The notes under the pieces: generated by a model
Seen by the model: the letters and a program-made list of their open reading frames with translations, nothing else
The model's database searches: none
Told to the model about the DNA's origin: nothing
Shown: in pieces, positions 9,226 to 16,897 of the stretch
How the letters are laid out: each line of letters starts with the position of its first letter
Position numbering within the stretch: position 1 is the stretch's first letter
Made by a program: the position numbers and the translations under genes
Origin: RI-242 sp038246255
Lineage (GTDB): Bacteria > Planctomycetota > UBA1135 > GCA-002686595
Length of the DNA: 49,455 nt
Direction of reading: 5' to 3'
NCBI GenBank assembly: GCA_038246255.1
Contig: JBBRWC010000018.1
Coordinates: 1-49,455 of the forward strand

Positions 9226-9428
9226 TCAACCGCGCGTGCCGCGGGCCCACGCCGCGCTGCCGTCGCGGCCCCACGGACCGCAGCCACGGCGATCCGACCC
9301 CCCTGCCACGCGCAAAGGGAGACGAGTTTGAGTTCGAGGAACTCGGCGTCGAAGGGTGCGCCGGGTTCCGCGCGGAAAAATTTGGAGCGCGCGGGAAAGC
9401 TGGAACGTCTCGCCATGGCTTTGGGCAT
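9226..9428 (-). other. Possible 5' part of a frame-disrupted small gene
   Basis: From an ATG at 9428 about 40 codons look coding (FFRAEPGAPFDAEFLELKL, high GC3). The coding signal then seems to leave this frame near a run of six C residues at about 9298-9303. In the frame of the downstream 94-aa ORF the sequence stays open until a TGA at 9226-9228. Either two tiny genes overlap here, or a single gene carries an indel and a nonsense codon. No homologue is recognised. The next gene, on the plus strand, starts only 41 bp away at 9470, so the divergent promoters must share this short gap or lie inside the ORFs. Confidence 0.3.
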
Positions 9429-9469
9429 GCTAACGGGCACCGCGCACTCCCGCATACGGACGCGCCCCC

Positions 9470-10198
9470 ATGGAGACGCGTCTTGAGTTCGCGATCCTGC
9501 CCCAGCCCGACGACGAGACCTGCGGCCCGACCTGCCTCCAAGCGGTTTACGCCTATTACGGCGACCACCGCCCGTTGGCCGAGGTCATCGCGCAGATCAC
9601 GCCCCTCGAGCACGGCGGCACGCTCGCAGTGATGCTTGCGAACCACGCGCTGCGAAGCGGCCGGTATCGAGCGCGGATCCACACCTTCAACCTGCAGGTT
9701 TTCGACCCGTCCTGGTTCGACCACCCGCGCGAACACATGCGCGCCCGCCTGGACGCCCAAGCGACGATCACACGCAACCCCAAAAAACGCCTCGCGTCAC
9801 AGGCGTACCTTGAGTTCCTCGACCACGGGGGCGAGGTGCGCTTCACGGACCTCACCCCTGCGCTCCTTCGCAAGCACCTCAAACGCGACCAGCCGATCCT
9901 CACCGGCCTGTCCGCCACGTTTTTGTACCGTTGCCCACGTGAAGTGGGCTCGCCGCTGCGCTACGACGACGTGAAGGGCGACCCCCAGGGCCACTTCGTG
10001 GTGCTGTGCGGTTACGACTCCGAGTCGCGGCGGGTGCTGGTCGCGGATCCGCTCCACACCAACCCGCTCTCAAAATCACACTTCTACGAAGTCGACATCG
10101 ATCGGCTGATCAACGCCATCATGCTCGGCATCTTGACCTACGACGCGAACATCCTCGTCCTCGAACCCATCCGAGTGCCCGCCCCTTCGCGCGACTGA
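9470..10198 (+). CDS. C39-like cysteine peptidase of the amidoligase cassette
   Basis: 242 aa with no signal peptide. A papain-like triad typical of peptidase C39 is visible: Cys18 in DDETCGPTC, His175 in GHFVVLCGYD and Asp193 in VADPL. From memory, proteobacterial relatives beside RimK-family genes carry an extra N-terminal acetyltransferase domain; here the peptidase stands alone. It sits 4 bp upstream of the RimK-like ligase gene and heads a four-gene plus-strand operon. It probably cleaves or trims the peptide made or modified by the ligases, but the substrate is unknown. A role as a transpeptidase or amidase is also possible. Confidence 0.85.
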   Translation: METRLEFAILPQPDDETCGPTCLQAVYAYYGDHRPLAEVIAQITPLEHGGTLAVMLANHALRSGRYRARIHTFNLQVFDPSWFDHPREHMRARLDAQATITRNPKKRLASQAYLEFLDHGGEVRFTDLTPALLRKHLKRDQPILTGLSATFLYRCPREVGSPLRYDDVKGDPQGHFVVLCGYDSESRRVLVADPLHTNPLSKSHFYEVDIDRLINAIMLGILTYDANILVLEPIRVPAPSRD

Positions 10199-10202
10199 AC
10201 CC

Positions 10203-11657
10203 ATGCCGCTGCTGCTCGTCGTCAACAACCCGCAGAACTGGAAACTCGACATCCCGGGGGTCGAGGTCGTCGCCGCGCGCACGTACCTGACGGAACCGGC
10301 CTACAGCAGCTTGCGTGGTGTCAAGCTGTACAACCTGTGCCGGTCGTACGCGTACCAAAGCTTAGGTTACTACGTTTCCCTGTTAGCCGAGGCCCGCGGG
10401 CATCGGGCACAACCCAGCGTGGCCGCCATCCAGGACCTGCGGTCTCAGATTGCGACGGCAACGGTCTCGGAGGAACTCGAGGAGCTCATCCAAAAGTCTT
10501 TCAGCCGGCTCTCCGCGGACGAGTACATGCTCAGCATCTACTTCGGACGCTGCCTCACGAAGCGCGACCAACGGCTCGCCGCGGCCCTGTGCAACCAGTT
10601 CCAAGCACCGCTCCTGCGCGCGCGTTTCGAGAAGCTCGAGCGCGGCACTTGGCGCCTTGCGCATGTGGGTCCGATCCCCGCGGCCGACATCCCCCAAAGC
10701 CACCTGCCATTTGTCATCGAGGCCGCGACCGAGTACTTCCAAAACCGCAGTTGGGGGCAACGGCGGGAGAAGCGCCCGCGCGCGCACTTCGCGATCCTCC
10801 ACGACCCCGAAGAAACCTCGCGGCCGTCGAACCCGCGTGCCCTCGCGAAGTTCCAAAAAGCCGCAAAAGAACTCGGGATCGCCGCCGAACTGATCACCAA
10901 AGCGGACTTTCCGCACATCGCGAGTTACGACGCGCTCTTCATCCGCGCCACGACCTACGTCAACCACTACACGTGGCGTTTCGCGCGCCGCGCGGCCGCG
11001 GAAGGACTGGTCGTGATCGACGATCCCCAGTCCATCGTGCGCTGCACGAACAAGGTTTATCTCGCCGAGCTGCTGCAGCACCACAAGATCCGCACCCCGC
11101 GGACGCTGATCGTCCATCGCGACAACCGCGACCGGGTGCTCGCCGAACTCGGGCTGCCCTGCGTGCTCAAACAACCCGACAGCGCCTTCTCGATGGGCGT
11201 CAAAAAGGCACGCACGGAAGAAGAGTTGAAGCAGTTGCTTGATGCGCTGCTCGAGGAATCCGAACTCGTCATCGCGCAGGAGTTCCTGCCTACGGACTAC
11301 GACTGGCGTGTGGGTGTGTTCGACCGCAGACCGCTCTACGTGTGCCGCTATTTCATGGCCGAAGGCCATTGGCAGATCGTGTCGCGCGAGGGCAAGGAGA
11401 CCGACTACGGGCGCATCGAGACCTTACCCGTGGGTCAAGCGCCCGCCAACGTCGTGCGCACAGCCCTGCGCGCCGCCAACCTGGTCGGCGACGGGCTGTA
11501 CGGCGTCGACCTCAAGCAAAGCGGAAAAGACGTTTACGTGATCGAGGTCAACGACAACCCGAACATCGACGCGGGCTTCGAAGACCGCGTGCTCGGCGAC
11601 GAACTCTACATCGCGATCATGCGCGGGATGTTGGCACGGGTCGAGGAGCGGGGCTGA
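10203..11657 (+). CDS. RimK-family ATP-grasp ligase with RLAN N-terminal domain
   Basis: 484 aa. Residues 1 to about 190 match the RimK-like ATP-grasp N-terminal (RLAN) domain: LLLVVNNPQNWKLDIPGVEV, SYAYQSLGYYVSLLAEARGH. Residues about 200-484 form the ATP-grasp domain, with CVLKQPDSAFSMGVKKA, VIAQEFLPTDYDWRVGVFD and the metal/ATP site DVYVIEVNDNPNIDAGFED. ATP-grasp ligases of this type join a carboxylate to an amine through an acyl phosphate. It sits between the C39-like peptidase and a GCS2-type ligase, so it probably extends a small peptide or amino-acid conjugate. The actual substrates cannot be read from the sequence. Confidence 0.92.
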   Translation: MPLLLVVNNPQNWKLDIPGVEVVAARTYLTEPAYSSLRGVKLYNLCRSYAYQSLGYYVSLLAEARGHRAQPSVAAIQDLRSQIATATVSEELEELIQKSFSRLSADEYMLSIYFGRCLTKRDQRLAAALCNQFQAPLLRARFEKLERGTWRLAHVGPIPAADIPQSHLPFVIEAATEYFQNRSWGQRREKRPRAHFAILHDPEETSRPSNPRALAKFQKAAKELGIAAELITKADFPHIASYDALFIRATTYVNHYTWRFARRAAAEGLVVIDDPQSIVRCTNKVYLAELLQHHKIRTPRTLIVHRDNRDRVLAELGLPCVLKQPDSAFSMGVKKARTEEELKQLLDALLEESELVIAQEFLPTDYDWRVGVFDRRPLYVCRYFMAEGHWQIVSREGKETDYGRIETLPVGQAPANVVRTALRAANLVGDGLYGVDLKQSGKDVYVIEVNDNPNIDAGFEDRVLGDELYIAIMRGMLARVEERG

Positions 11658-11662
11658 CGTCC

Positions 11663-12898
11663 ATGGCACACGATCCGCTGCACCTGTTCGAGGGTTTTGG
11701 CATCGAGCTCGAGTACATGATCGTCCACGCCGACGGGCTGGACATCGCTCCCCTCGCGCCGGCCTTGCTCGATGCCGCCGCCGGCGTCCCGGGCACCGAG
11801 GACGTCGAGCGCGGGGCTATCGCCTGGTCGAACGAGCTCGTCGCCCACGTCGTCGAGCTCAAAACGAATGGGCCCGCTCCGCGGCTCGCGGGACTCGACG
11901 CCGCATTCCAGCGCAACGTCGACGAAATTCAACGGCTGCTCGCCGATCGGGGCGCGCGGTTGCTTCCGGGCGGAATGCATCCCTGGATGGTGCCCACCAA
12001 GGAAACCCAGCTCTTCCCCGGCGAACACAACGAGGTCTACGCGACCTTCGACCGTATCTTCGACTGCAAGCACCACGGCTGGTCGAACCTGCAGAGCACG
12101 CACATCAACCTGCCGTTTGCCGACGACGATGAGTTCGGCCGTTTGCACGCGGCGATCCGCGTCGCCCTGCCGATCCTGCCGGCCCTGAGTGCGAGCACGC
12201 CGGTGATGGACGGTGCTCCCACCGGATTCCTCGACAACCGACTGCGCGTTTATCGCAACAACGCCCGCGCCGTGCCCGAAGTGAGCGGCAAGGTCGTGCC
12301 CGAACCAGTTTTCTCGCGCGCCGCATACGAATCCGAACTGCTCGCCAAGGTGTACCGCGCGCTCGAGCCCCACGATCCGGAAGGTGTGCTGCGCCACGAA
12401 TGGGCGAATGCACGCGGCGCCATCGCGCGCTTCGACCGCATGGCCATCGAGATCCGCATCCTCGACATCCAAGAGTGCCCGCGGGCCGATCTGGCGGTTG
12501 CGACGGGTGTCGTCGAGCTGGTGCGCGCCCTGTGCGACGAACGCTTGAGCGACCACGGAGCCCAACGCGCCGCGGACACGGACCGTCTCGCCCGGATCCT
12601 GTGGCAGGTCGTCGACGCGGGCGATCAGGCGGTCATCGACGATCCTCATTACCTGACGCTCCTTGGGTGGCGCGGCAAACCGCGCTGCACGGCGGGTGAA
12701 TTGTGGGCGTACCTCATCGAGCGCCTCGTGCCCGCGCGCGATCCCGCGCGTGGAACGCTGGATATCATCCAAAATCGCGGTCCCCTTGCGCGCAGGCTCG
12801 CGGACGCGGTCGGATCGGCGCCGAGCCGCGGCGCACTGCGCGAAGTCTGGCAGGAACTCGCCGACTGCCTTGGCGAAGCGCGTCTATTCCTGCCTTGA
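11663..12898 (+). CDS. Carboxylate-amine ligase, glutamate-cysteine ligase family 2 (GCS2-like)
   Basis: 411 aa from the ATG at 11663, which follows the ATP-grasp gene stop by 5 bp. GCS2 hallmarks are FEGFGIELEYMIV at the start, NELVAHVVELKT, the substrate/metal His in GGMHPWM, and STHINLPFADDDEF. The family makes gamma-glutamyl or related amide bonds with ATP. Since a RimK-type ligase, a peptidase and a formylglutamate hydrolase are in the same operon, this is more likely a pathway-specific ligase than the housekeeping GshA. Its stop overlaps the TTG start of the next gene (TTGA). Confidence 0.9.
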   Translation: MAHDPLHLFEGFGIELEYMIVHADGLDIAPLAPALLDAAAGVPGTEDVERGAIAWSNELVAHVVELKTNGPAPRLAGLDAAFQRNVDEIQRLLADRGARLLPGGMHPWMVPTKETQLFPGEHNEVYATFDRIFDCKHHGWSNLQSTHINLPFADDDEFGRLHAAIRVALPILPALSASTPVMDGAPTGFLDNRLRVYRNNARAVPEVSGKVVPEPVFSRAAYESELLAKVYRALEPHDPEGVLRHEWANARGAIARFDRMAIEIRILDIQECPRADLAVATGVVELVRALCDERLSDHGAQRAADTDRLARILWQVVDAGDQAVIDDPHYLTLLGWRGKPRCTAGELWAYLIERLVPARDPARGTLDIIQNRGPLARRLADAVGSAPSRGALREVWQELADCLGEARLFLP

Positions 12899-13650
12899 AA
12901 CCCGCGGTCCGGCGGCGGCGAGCGGCGGCGCTGCGCCCGCCGGGGTTGCTCGTTACGTGCGAGCACGCCTCGAACCGTGTTCCGCCGGCGCTGCGCGCGC
13001 TCTTCTCCGGTCAACGGGCACTCCTTGCGAGCCACCGCGGCTTCGACGCGGGCGCCCGCGCCGTGGCACGTTCGTTTGCCCGCCGCTTCGACGCAACGCT
13101 GCTCGAAGGCGCGGTCAGCCGGCTCGTGATCGACCTGAACCGATCGGCGCAGCACCCGCACCTGCTCGGACCCACCCTTCGCGCGCTGCCACTTGCGGCG
13201 CGGCGCGCGCGCCGCGCAGAACTCCTGGCGACCCTTTGGGAGCCCTACCGCGCCACGGCGGAGGTCGAGGTCGCGGCGCTGCTCGAAAGCCATTCGTGCG
13301 TGCTCCACCTCTGCGTGCACTCCATGACCCCCACGTTGGGCGCGGTGCGGCGCGACATGGACGTCGCACTGCTCTTTGATCCCGAGCGCCGGCTCGAACG
13401 GGAACTCGCGCGGGCGTGGCGCGCGGAGCTCGAGGCGGCAACGGGCCTGCGCGTGGCATTCAATCGGCCGTACCGTGGCACGAGCGACGGCCACACGACA
13501 GCACTGCGGCGTGTGTTCGCAGCGGACGCCTACGCGGGCGTCGAACTCGAACTGAACCAGGCGCTCCTTCGCAACCGCGCGTTTCCCGCGCGCCTGGTGC
13601 GCGACCTGCAAGGCACACTGGCCCTGGCGCTCCCCGTGTTGGGCACGTAG
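12895..13650 (+). CDS. N-formylglutamate amidohydrolase family protein
   Basis: 251 aa from a TTG at 12895. This start is chosen because no ATG or GTG lies between it and the first conserved motif, and because it overlaps the GCS2 stop by 4 bp (TTGA). Family motifs are LLVTCEHASNRVP, HRGFDAGA, RLVIDLNRS, LCVHSMTP, NRPYRGTSDGHTT and VELELNQALL. Members hydrolyse N-formyl- or N-acyl-glutamate-type amides. No histidine-degradation genes are nearby, so a role in the amidoligase pathway (deprotection or turnover of the product) is preferred over histidine catabolism. Confidence 0.88.
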   Translation: MKPAVRRRRAAALRPPGLLVTCEHASNRVPPALRALFSGQRALLASHRGFDAGARAVARSFARRFDATLLEGAVSRLVIDLNRSAQHPHLLGPTLRALPLAARRARRAELLATLWEPYRATAEVEVAALLESHSCVLHLCVHSMTPTLGAVRRDMDVALLFDPERRLERELARAWRAELEAATGLRVAFNRPYRGTSDGHTTALRRVFAADAYAGVELELNQALLRNRAFPARLVRDLQGTLALALPVLGT

Positions 13651-13661
13651 GCCACCCACGC

Positions 13662-13684
13662 GACGGCGTGCCGGGCGCGCCGTC
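13662..13684. terminator. Possible hairpin between convergent genes
   Basis: A 7-bp perfect stem (gacggcg / cgccgtc) with a 9-nt loop lies in the 32-bp gap between the convergent formylglutamate hydrolase and ligD genes, touching the ligD stop. There is no T-run, so this is weak evidence for a terminator. Confidence 0.3.
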
Positions 13685-15716
13685 AGCGCTCCAACTTCTT
13701 GAGCACCGTCTTCAGCCCGACCGCCTTGCCCAGCACGCCGGCAAAGAGATCGTCCCGGCGTGCGATCCGCTTCGGCATGGACCGGATGTTGAAGTCGAGG
13801 GGATCGAGTCCACGCTTGACCTCTTTCCAGTCGAGCGGTGTGGACGCCGGCGCACCCGGACGCGGGCGCAGGCTGTAGACCGACGCGAGCGTCTGGCCGC
13901 GCTTGTTCTGCAGGTAGTCGAGGTAGATCCGCCCCTTCGGCCGTTTGCGCAGGGAGCGCTCGAGCGTCGTCGTCTCCGGGAGCTGTTCGGCGACGCGCCG
14001 CGCGAGGGCGTGGGCGCACGCGCGAACATCCTCGTAGGTGTAGCGCGCACCCGTGGGCACGTACACATGGATTCCCGTCGCGCCCGAGGTCTTGACAAAG
14101 CACGTCGCGCCCGCGCGCTTCAGCACGTCCCGCACCACCTGCGCGGCCTCCACCACATCCTCGAAGGTGTTGCCGTCGGAGGGGTCGAGGTCCATCACGA
14201 GATAATCCGGATGGTCGAGCTTCACCGTCCGCGAACTCCACGGGTTCAGCTCGATGCACCCCAGGTTGTTGAGGTACATCAATGTCGCCCGGTCGTTGCA
14301 CAGGATGTATTCGATGTCGCGCTCCGCGGACTCCGAATACAAGGTCACGGACGGCACCCAAGCGGGCGCCGCGGGGCCCGCGTTCTTCTGGTAGAAGCCC
14401 TCCCCGCCAAGCCCGTTCGGGGTACGCTTCAGGGACTGTGGCCGATCGGTGAGGTAGCGGCCGAGCAACGGGTACACCGCCTGGTAGTAAACGATGACGT
14501 CGCCTTTGGTGATGCCATCGCCCGGGAAGTACAGCTTCGAGGGGTGTGTGATCGCCACCGCTGTCCCCTCGACATCCACCGTCATGCGGTCTTTGCCGTT
14601 GGGTCTAAGGATCCTTTGCGCGGCGGCTTTGGAGGATGCGGCTTTGGCGCGGCCACCGCTGCGCTTCTTCGCGGTCTTTTTGCGGGCCGTTGCGGGCCGT
14701 TCGGTGCCGCGCGCCTGTTTGAGCGCGTGGTTTTTCTCGCTGTCTGACTTCGTCACGTCCTGCGCCTCCTTGTCCGGGCGCAATCCCTGGAAAACCGGAT
14801 GGCGCAGATGGCCGTCCCACGTCCATTCGGTGTACTTCACGCTGCACACGAGGTTCGGTCGCAGCCAGCTGACACTCCGATTCACACGCGGGGTGACGTC
14901 GAACGGCGACGACGTGCGGACTAGCGGCGCCATCGCGGCCGCCAGCGCGGCGAGGGTCCGATCGTTGAATCCGGTGCCCACATGTCCGACGGGCACGAGG
15001 CGCTTGCCCGCGTGCATTCCCAACACGAGCGACCCAAAGTGCGTGCGTCCGGCCCCGGGCGCAGTGAAGCCACACACGATCGCATCCTCGATCCGGTGGT
15101 TGCGCACCTTGAGCCAGTCGCGGCTGCGCCGTCCGGGCGTGTAGGGACTCGCAAGCCGCTTGGCCATCAGGCCCTCGAGGCCGCGCTCCTTGATCTGCTG
15201 GAAAAAACGAACTCCGTCCCCGTCGACGAACTCCGTCAGCCGCAGTCCGTCGGTCGGTGTGATCAGTTGCGCGAGTAGCCGTTGGCGATCCGCGAGGGCC
15301 AGGGGGTAAAGCTTCTCGCCGTCGAGCTCGAGCAAGTCGAAGACGACGTACACCAGTGTCGCGGCATCCGGCGACTCGCCGTAGTGCTGCAGGTGCTGGA
15401 AACTCGGCTTTCCGCGCCGGTCAAAAGCGACGATCTCCCCGTCGAGCACCGCATGGCGGTCCACCCCGCGCAGCGCCTCGACCACCGGCGGATAGCGGTC
15501 CTCGAACGCAAGCCCGTTGCGCGAGTGCAGCTTCACCTTGGTTCGCCCGGTGGCGGCGATCGCGCGGTAACCGTCCCACTTCACCTCGAAACGCCAATCG
15601 GGATCCGCAAACGGAGCCTCCGCCACATGCGCCAACATCGGCGCGGTGAACGCGGCGTACTTGCGCAGCGCTCCAACGGGCGACGTCGGTCGGCGGGCGG
15701 TTCGGGAGGGTGACAT
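13683..15716 (-). CDS. ligD: DNA ligase D (ligase plus polymerase domains)
   Basis: 677 aa. The ATP-dependent ligase domain (about 20-320) has the nucleotidyl-lysine Lys46 in FEVKWDGYRA, followed by HAVLDGEIVAFD and EGLMAKRL. A Lys/Ala-rich linker (about 325-372) contains a 10-bp tandem duplication at 14681-14700. The LigD-type primase/polymerase domain (about 375-677) has HPSKLYFPGDGITKGDVI and the metal-binding VMDLDPSDGNTFEDVV. The N-terminal phosphoesterase domain found in mycobacterial/pseudomonad LigD is absent. The role is DNA end joining in partnership with Ku; no ku gene is in this window. It is transcribed divergently from cysD. Confidence 0.95.
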   Translation of the reverse strand: MSPSRTARRPTSPVGALRKYAAFTAPMLAHVAEAPFADPDWRFEVKWDGYRAIAATGRTKVKLHSRNGLAFEDRYPPVVEALRGVDRHAVLDGEIVAFDRRGKPSFQHLQHYGESPDAATLVYVVFDLLELDGEKLYPLALADRQRLLAQLITPTDGLRLTEFVDGDGVRFFQQIKERGLEGLMAKRLASPYTPGRRSRDWLKVRNHRIEDAIVCGFTAPGAGRTHFGSLVLGMHAGKRLVPVGHVGTGFNDRTLAALAAAMAPLVRTSSPFDVTPRVNRSVSWLRPNLVCSVKYTEWTWDGHLRHPVFQGLRPDKEAQDVTKSDSEKNHALKQARGTERPATARKKTAKKRSGGRAKAASSKAAAQRILRPNGKDRMTVDVEGTAVAITHPSKLYFPGDGITKGDVIVYYQAVYPLLGRYLTDRPQSLKRTPNGLGGEGFYQKNAGPAAPAWVPSVTLYSESAERDIEYILCNDRATLMYLNNLGCIELNPWSSRTVKLDHPDYLVMDLDPSDGNTFEDVVEAAQVVRDVLKRAGATCFVKTSGATGIHVYVPTGARYTYEDVRACAHALARRVAEQLPETTTLERSLRKRPKGRIYLDYLQNKRGQTLASVYSLRPRPGAPASTPLDWKEVKRGLDPLDFNIRSMPKRIARRDDLFAGVLGKAVGLKTVLKKLER

Positions 15717-15868
15717 AGGGACGGAGCGCGCAGGTGGCGCACCCCCCTAGCCCGCGGGGATCGCGGGTTCCCCGGCGGAGTGTGGGACCAACCGTCGCAC
15801 CCAACCCTTACCCGACGTCGACCGAAGGATGCCGGCGCTCGCCCGGCTCCCCCGCATTCGGGGGGGGG

Positions 15869-15874
15869 TAGACT
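15869..15874 (+). promoter_or_regulatory. Possible -10 element upstream of cysDNC
   Basis: TAGACT follows an attcg-G8 run in the 272-bp divergent spacer between ligD and cysD (15717-15988), 114 nt before the cysD ATG. The same arrangement (attcg, G-run, TAGACT) recurs at 34044-34059, about 100 nt before another gene. No -35 was recognised. Nothing else identifiable was seen in the spacer. Confidence 0.3.
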
Positions 15875-15988
15875 TCCCGCGCGCGGACCTGCGGTCCCCG
15901 ACTGCGCGCCTCGAGGTTGGGCGCGCGGCGGCGTGCTGCCGATGCGCGTCGCCTCCCCCGGGTGCCCCCGCCCCGGCCCCCCTCCCCC

Positions 15989-16897
15989 ATGAGCCAGTAC
16001 ACGCTGAGCCACCTCGACCAGCTCGAGGCCGAGAGCATCCACATCATCCGCGAGGTCGTCGCCGAGTTTCAAAAGCCGGTGATGCTCTTCTCCATCGGCA
16101 AAGATTCGATGGCGATGCTGCGCCTTGCGATCAAGGCCTTCGCGCCGGCCAAGCTCCCCTTCCCGCTGTTGCACATCAACACGCGCTTCAAGTTCAGGGA
16201 GATGATCGAGTTCCGCGATCGGCTGGCGCGCGAGTGGGGACTTGAACTGCTGGAGTGGATCAACCCCGAGGGTGTGAAGATGGGCATGAACCCCTTCACG
16301 TTCGGCACCCAGCGCCACACCCACGTCATGAAGACGGAGGGCCTCAAACAGGCCCTCGACAAGTGGGGTTTCGATGCGGCCTTCGGCGGCGCGCGGCGGG
16401 ACGAAGAGAAGAGCCGGGCGAAGGAGCGTGTGTTCAGCTTCCGCGACCGCTTCCACCAATGGGATCCAAAGAACCAGCGCCCGGAGCTCTGGAACGTCTA
16501 CAACGGACGCGTCGCCAAGGGCGAGTCCATCCGCGTGTTCCCGCTGTCCAATTGGACGGAACTCGATGTTTGGCTCTACACGATGCAGGAAAAGCTGCCG
16601 ATCGTGCCGCTGTATTTCGCCAAGGAGCGGCCGGTGGTCATGCGCAACGGCACTTGGATCATGGTGGAAGACGACCGTCTGCCGCTCGAGCCGGGTGAGG
16701 CGCCGCAGATGAAGCGGGTGCGCTTTCGCACCCTCGGCTGTTACCCCCTGACCGGCGCGGTCGAGTCGAACGCCTCAAACATCACCGAGGTCATCGAAGA
16801 GATGCTCATCTCGACGACGTCCGAGCGCCAGGGCCGTGTCATCGACTATGACGAAGCCGGTTCGATGGAAGAGAAGAAGCGCGAAGGGTACTTCTGA
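15989..16897 (+). CDS. cysD: Sulfate adenylyltransferase subunit 2
   Basis: 302 aa starting MSQYTLSHLDQLEAESIHII. The ATP-pyrophosphatase PP-loop SIGKDSMAML lies at residues 35-44, and LLHINTRFKF, ARRDEEKSRAKERVFSFRD and VFPLSNWTELDVW are also present. It catalyses formation of adenosine 5'-phosphosulfate from ATP and sulfate, driven by GTP hydrolysis in CysN. Its stop overlaps the cysN start by one base (TGATG). The ATG at 15989 was chosen over a longer upstream frame because the N-terminus matches the family. Together with cysNC it provides PAPS for assimilation or for sulfation. Confidence 0.97.
   Translation: MSQYTLSHLDQLEAESIHIIREVVAEFQKPVMLFSIGKDSMAMLRLAIKAFAPAKLPFPLLHINTRFKFREMIEFRDRLAREWGLELLEWINPEGVKMGMNPFTFGTQRHTHVMKTEGLKQALDKWGFDAAFGGARRDEEKSRAKERVFSFRDRFHQWDPKNQRPELWNVYNGRVAKGESIRVFPLSNWTELDVWLYTMQEKLPIVPLYFAKERPVVMRNGTWIMVEDDRLPLEPGEAPQMKRVRFRTLGCYPLTGAVESNASNITEVIEEMLISTTSERQGRVIDYDEAGSMEEKKREGYF

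Noticed and set aside
14681..14700. 10-bp tandem duplication in ligD as a frameshift
   Set aside because: The current frame reads through it into a normal Lys/Ala-rich linker and an intact polymerase domain, so the gene is not broken.
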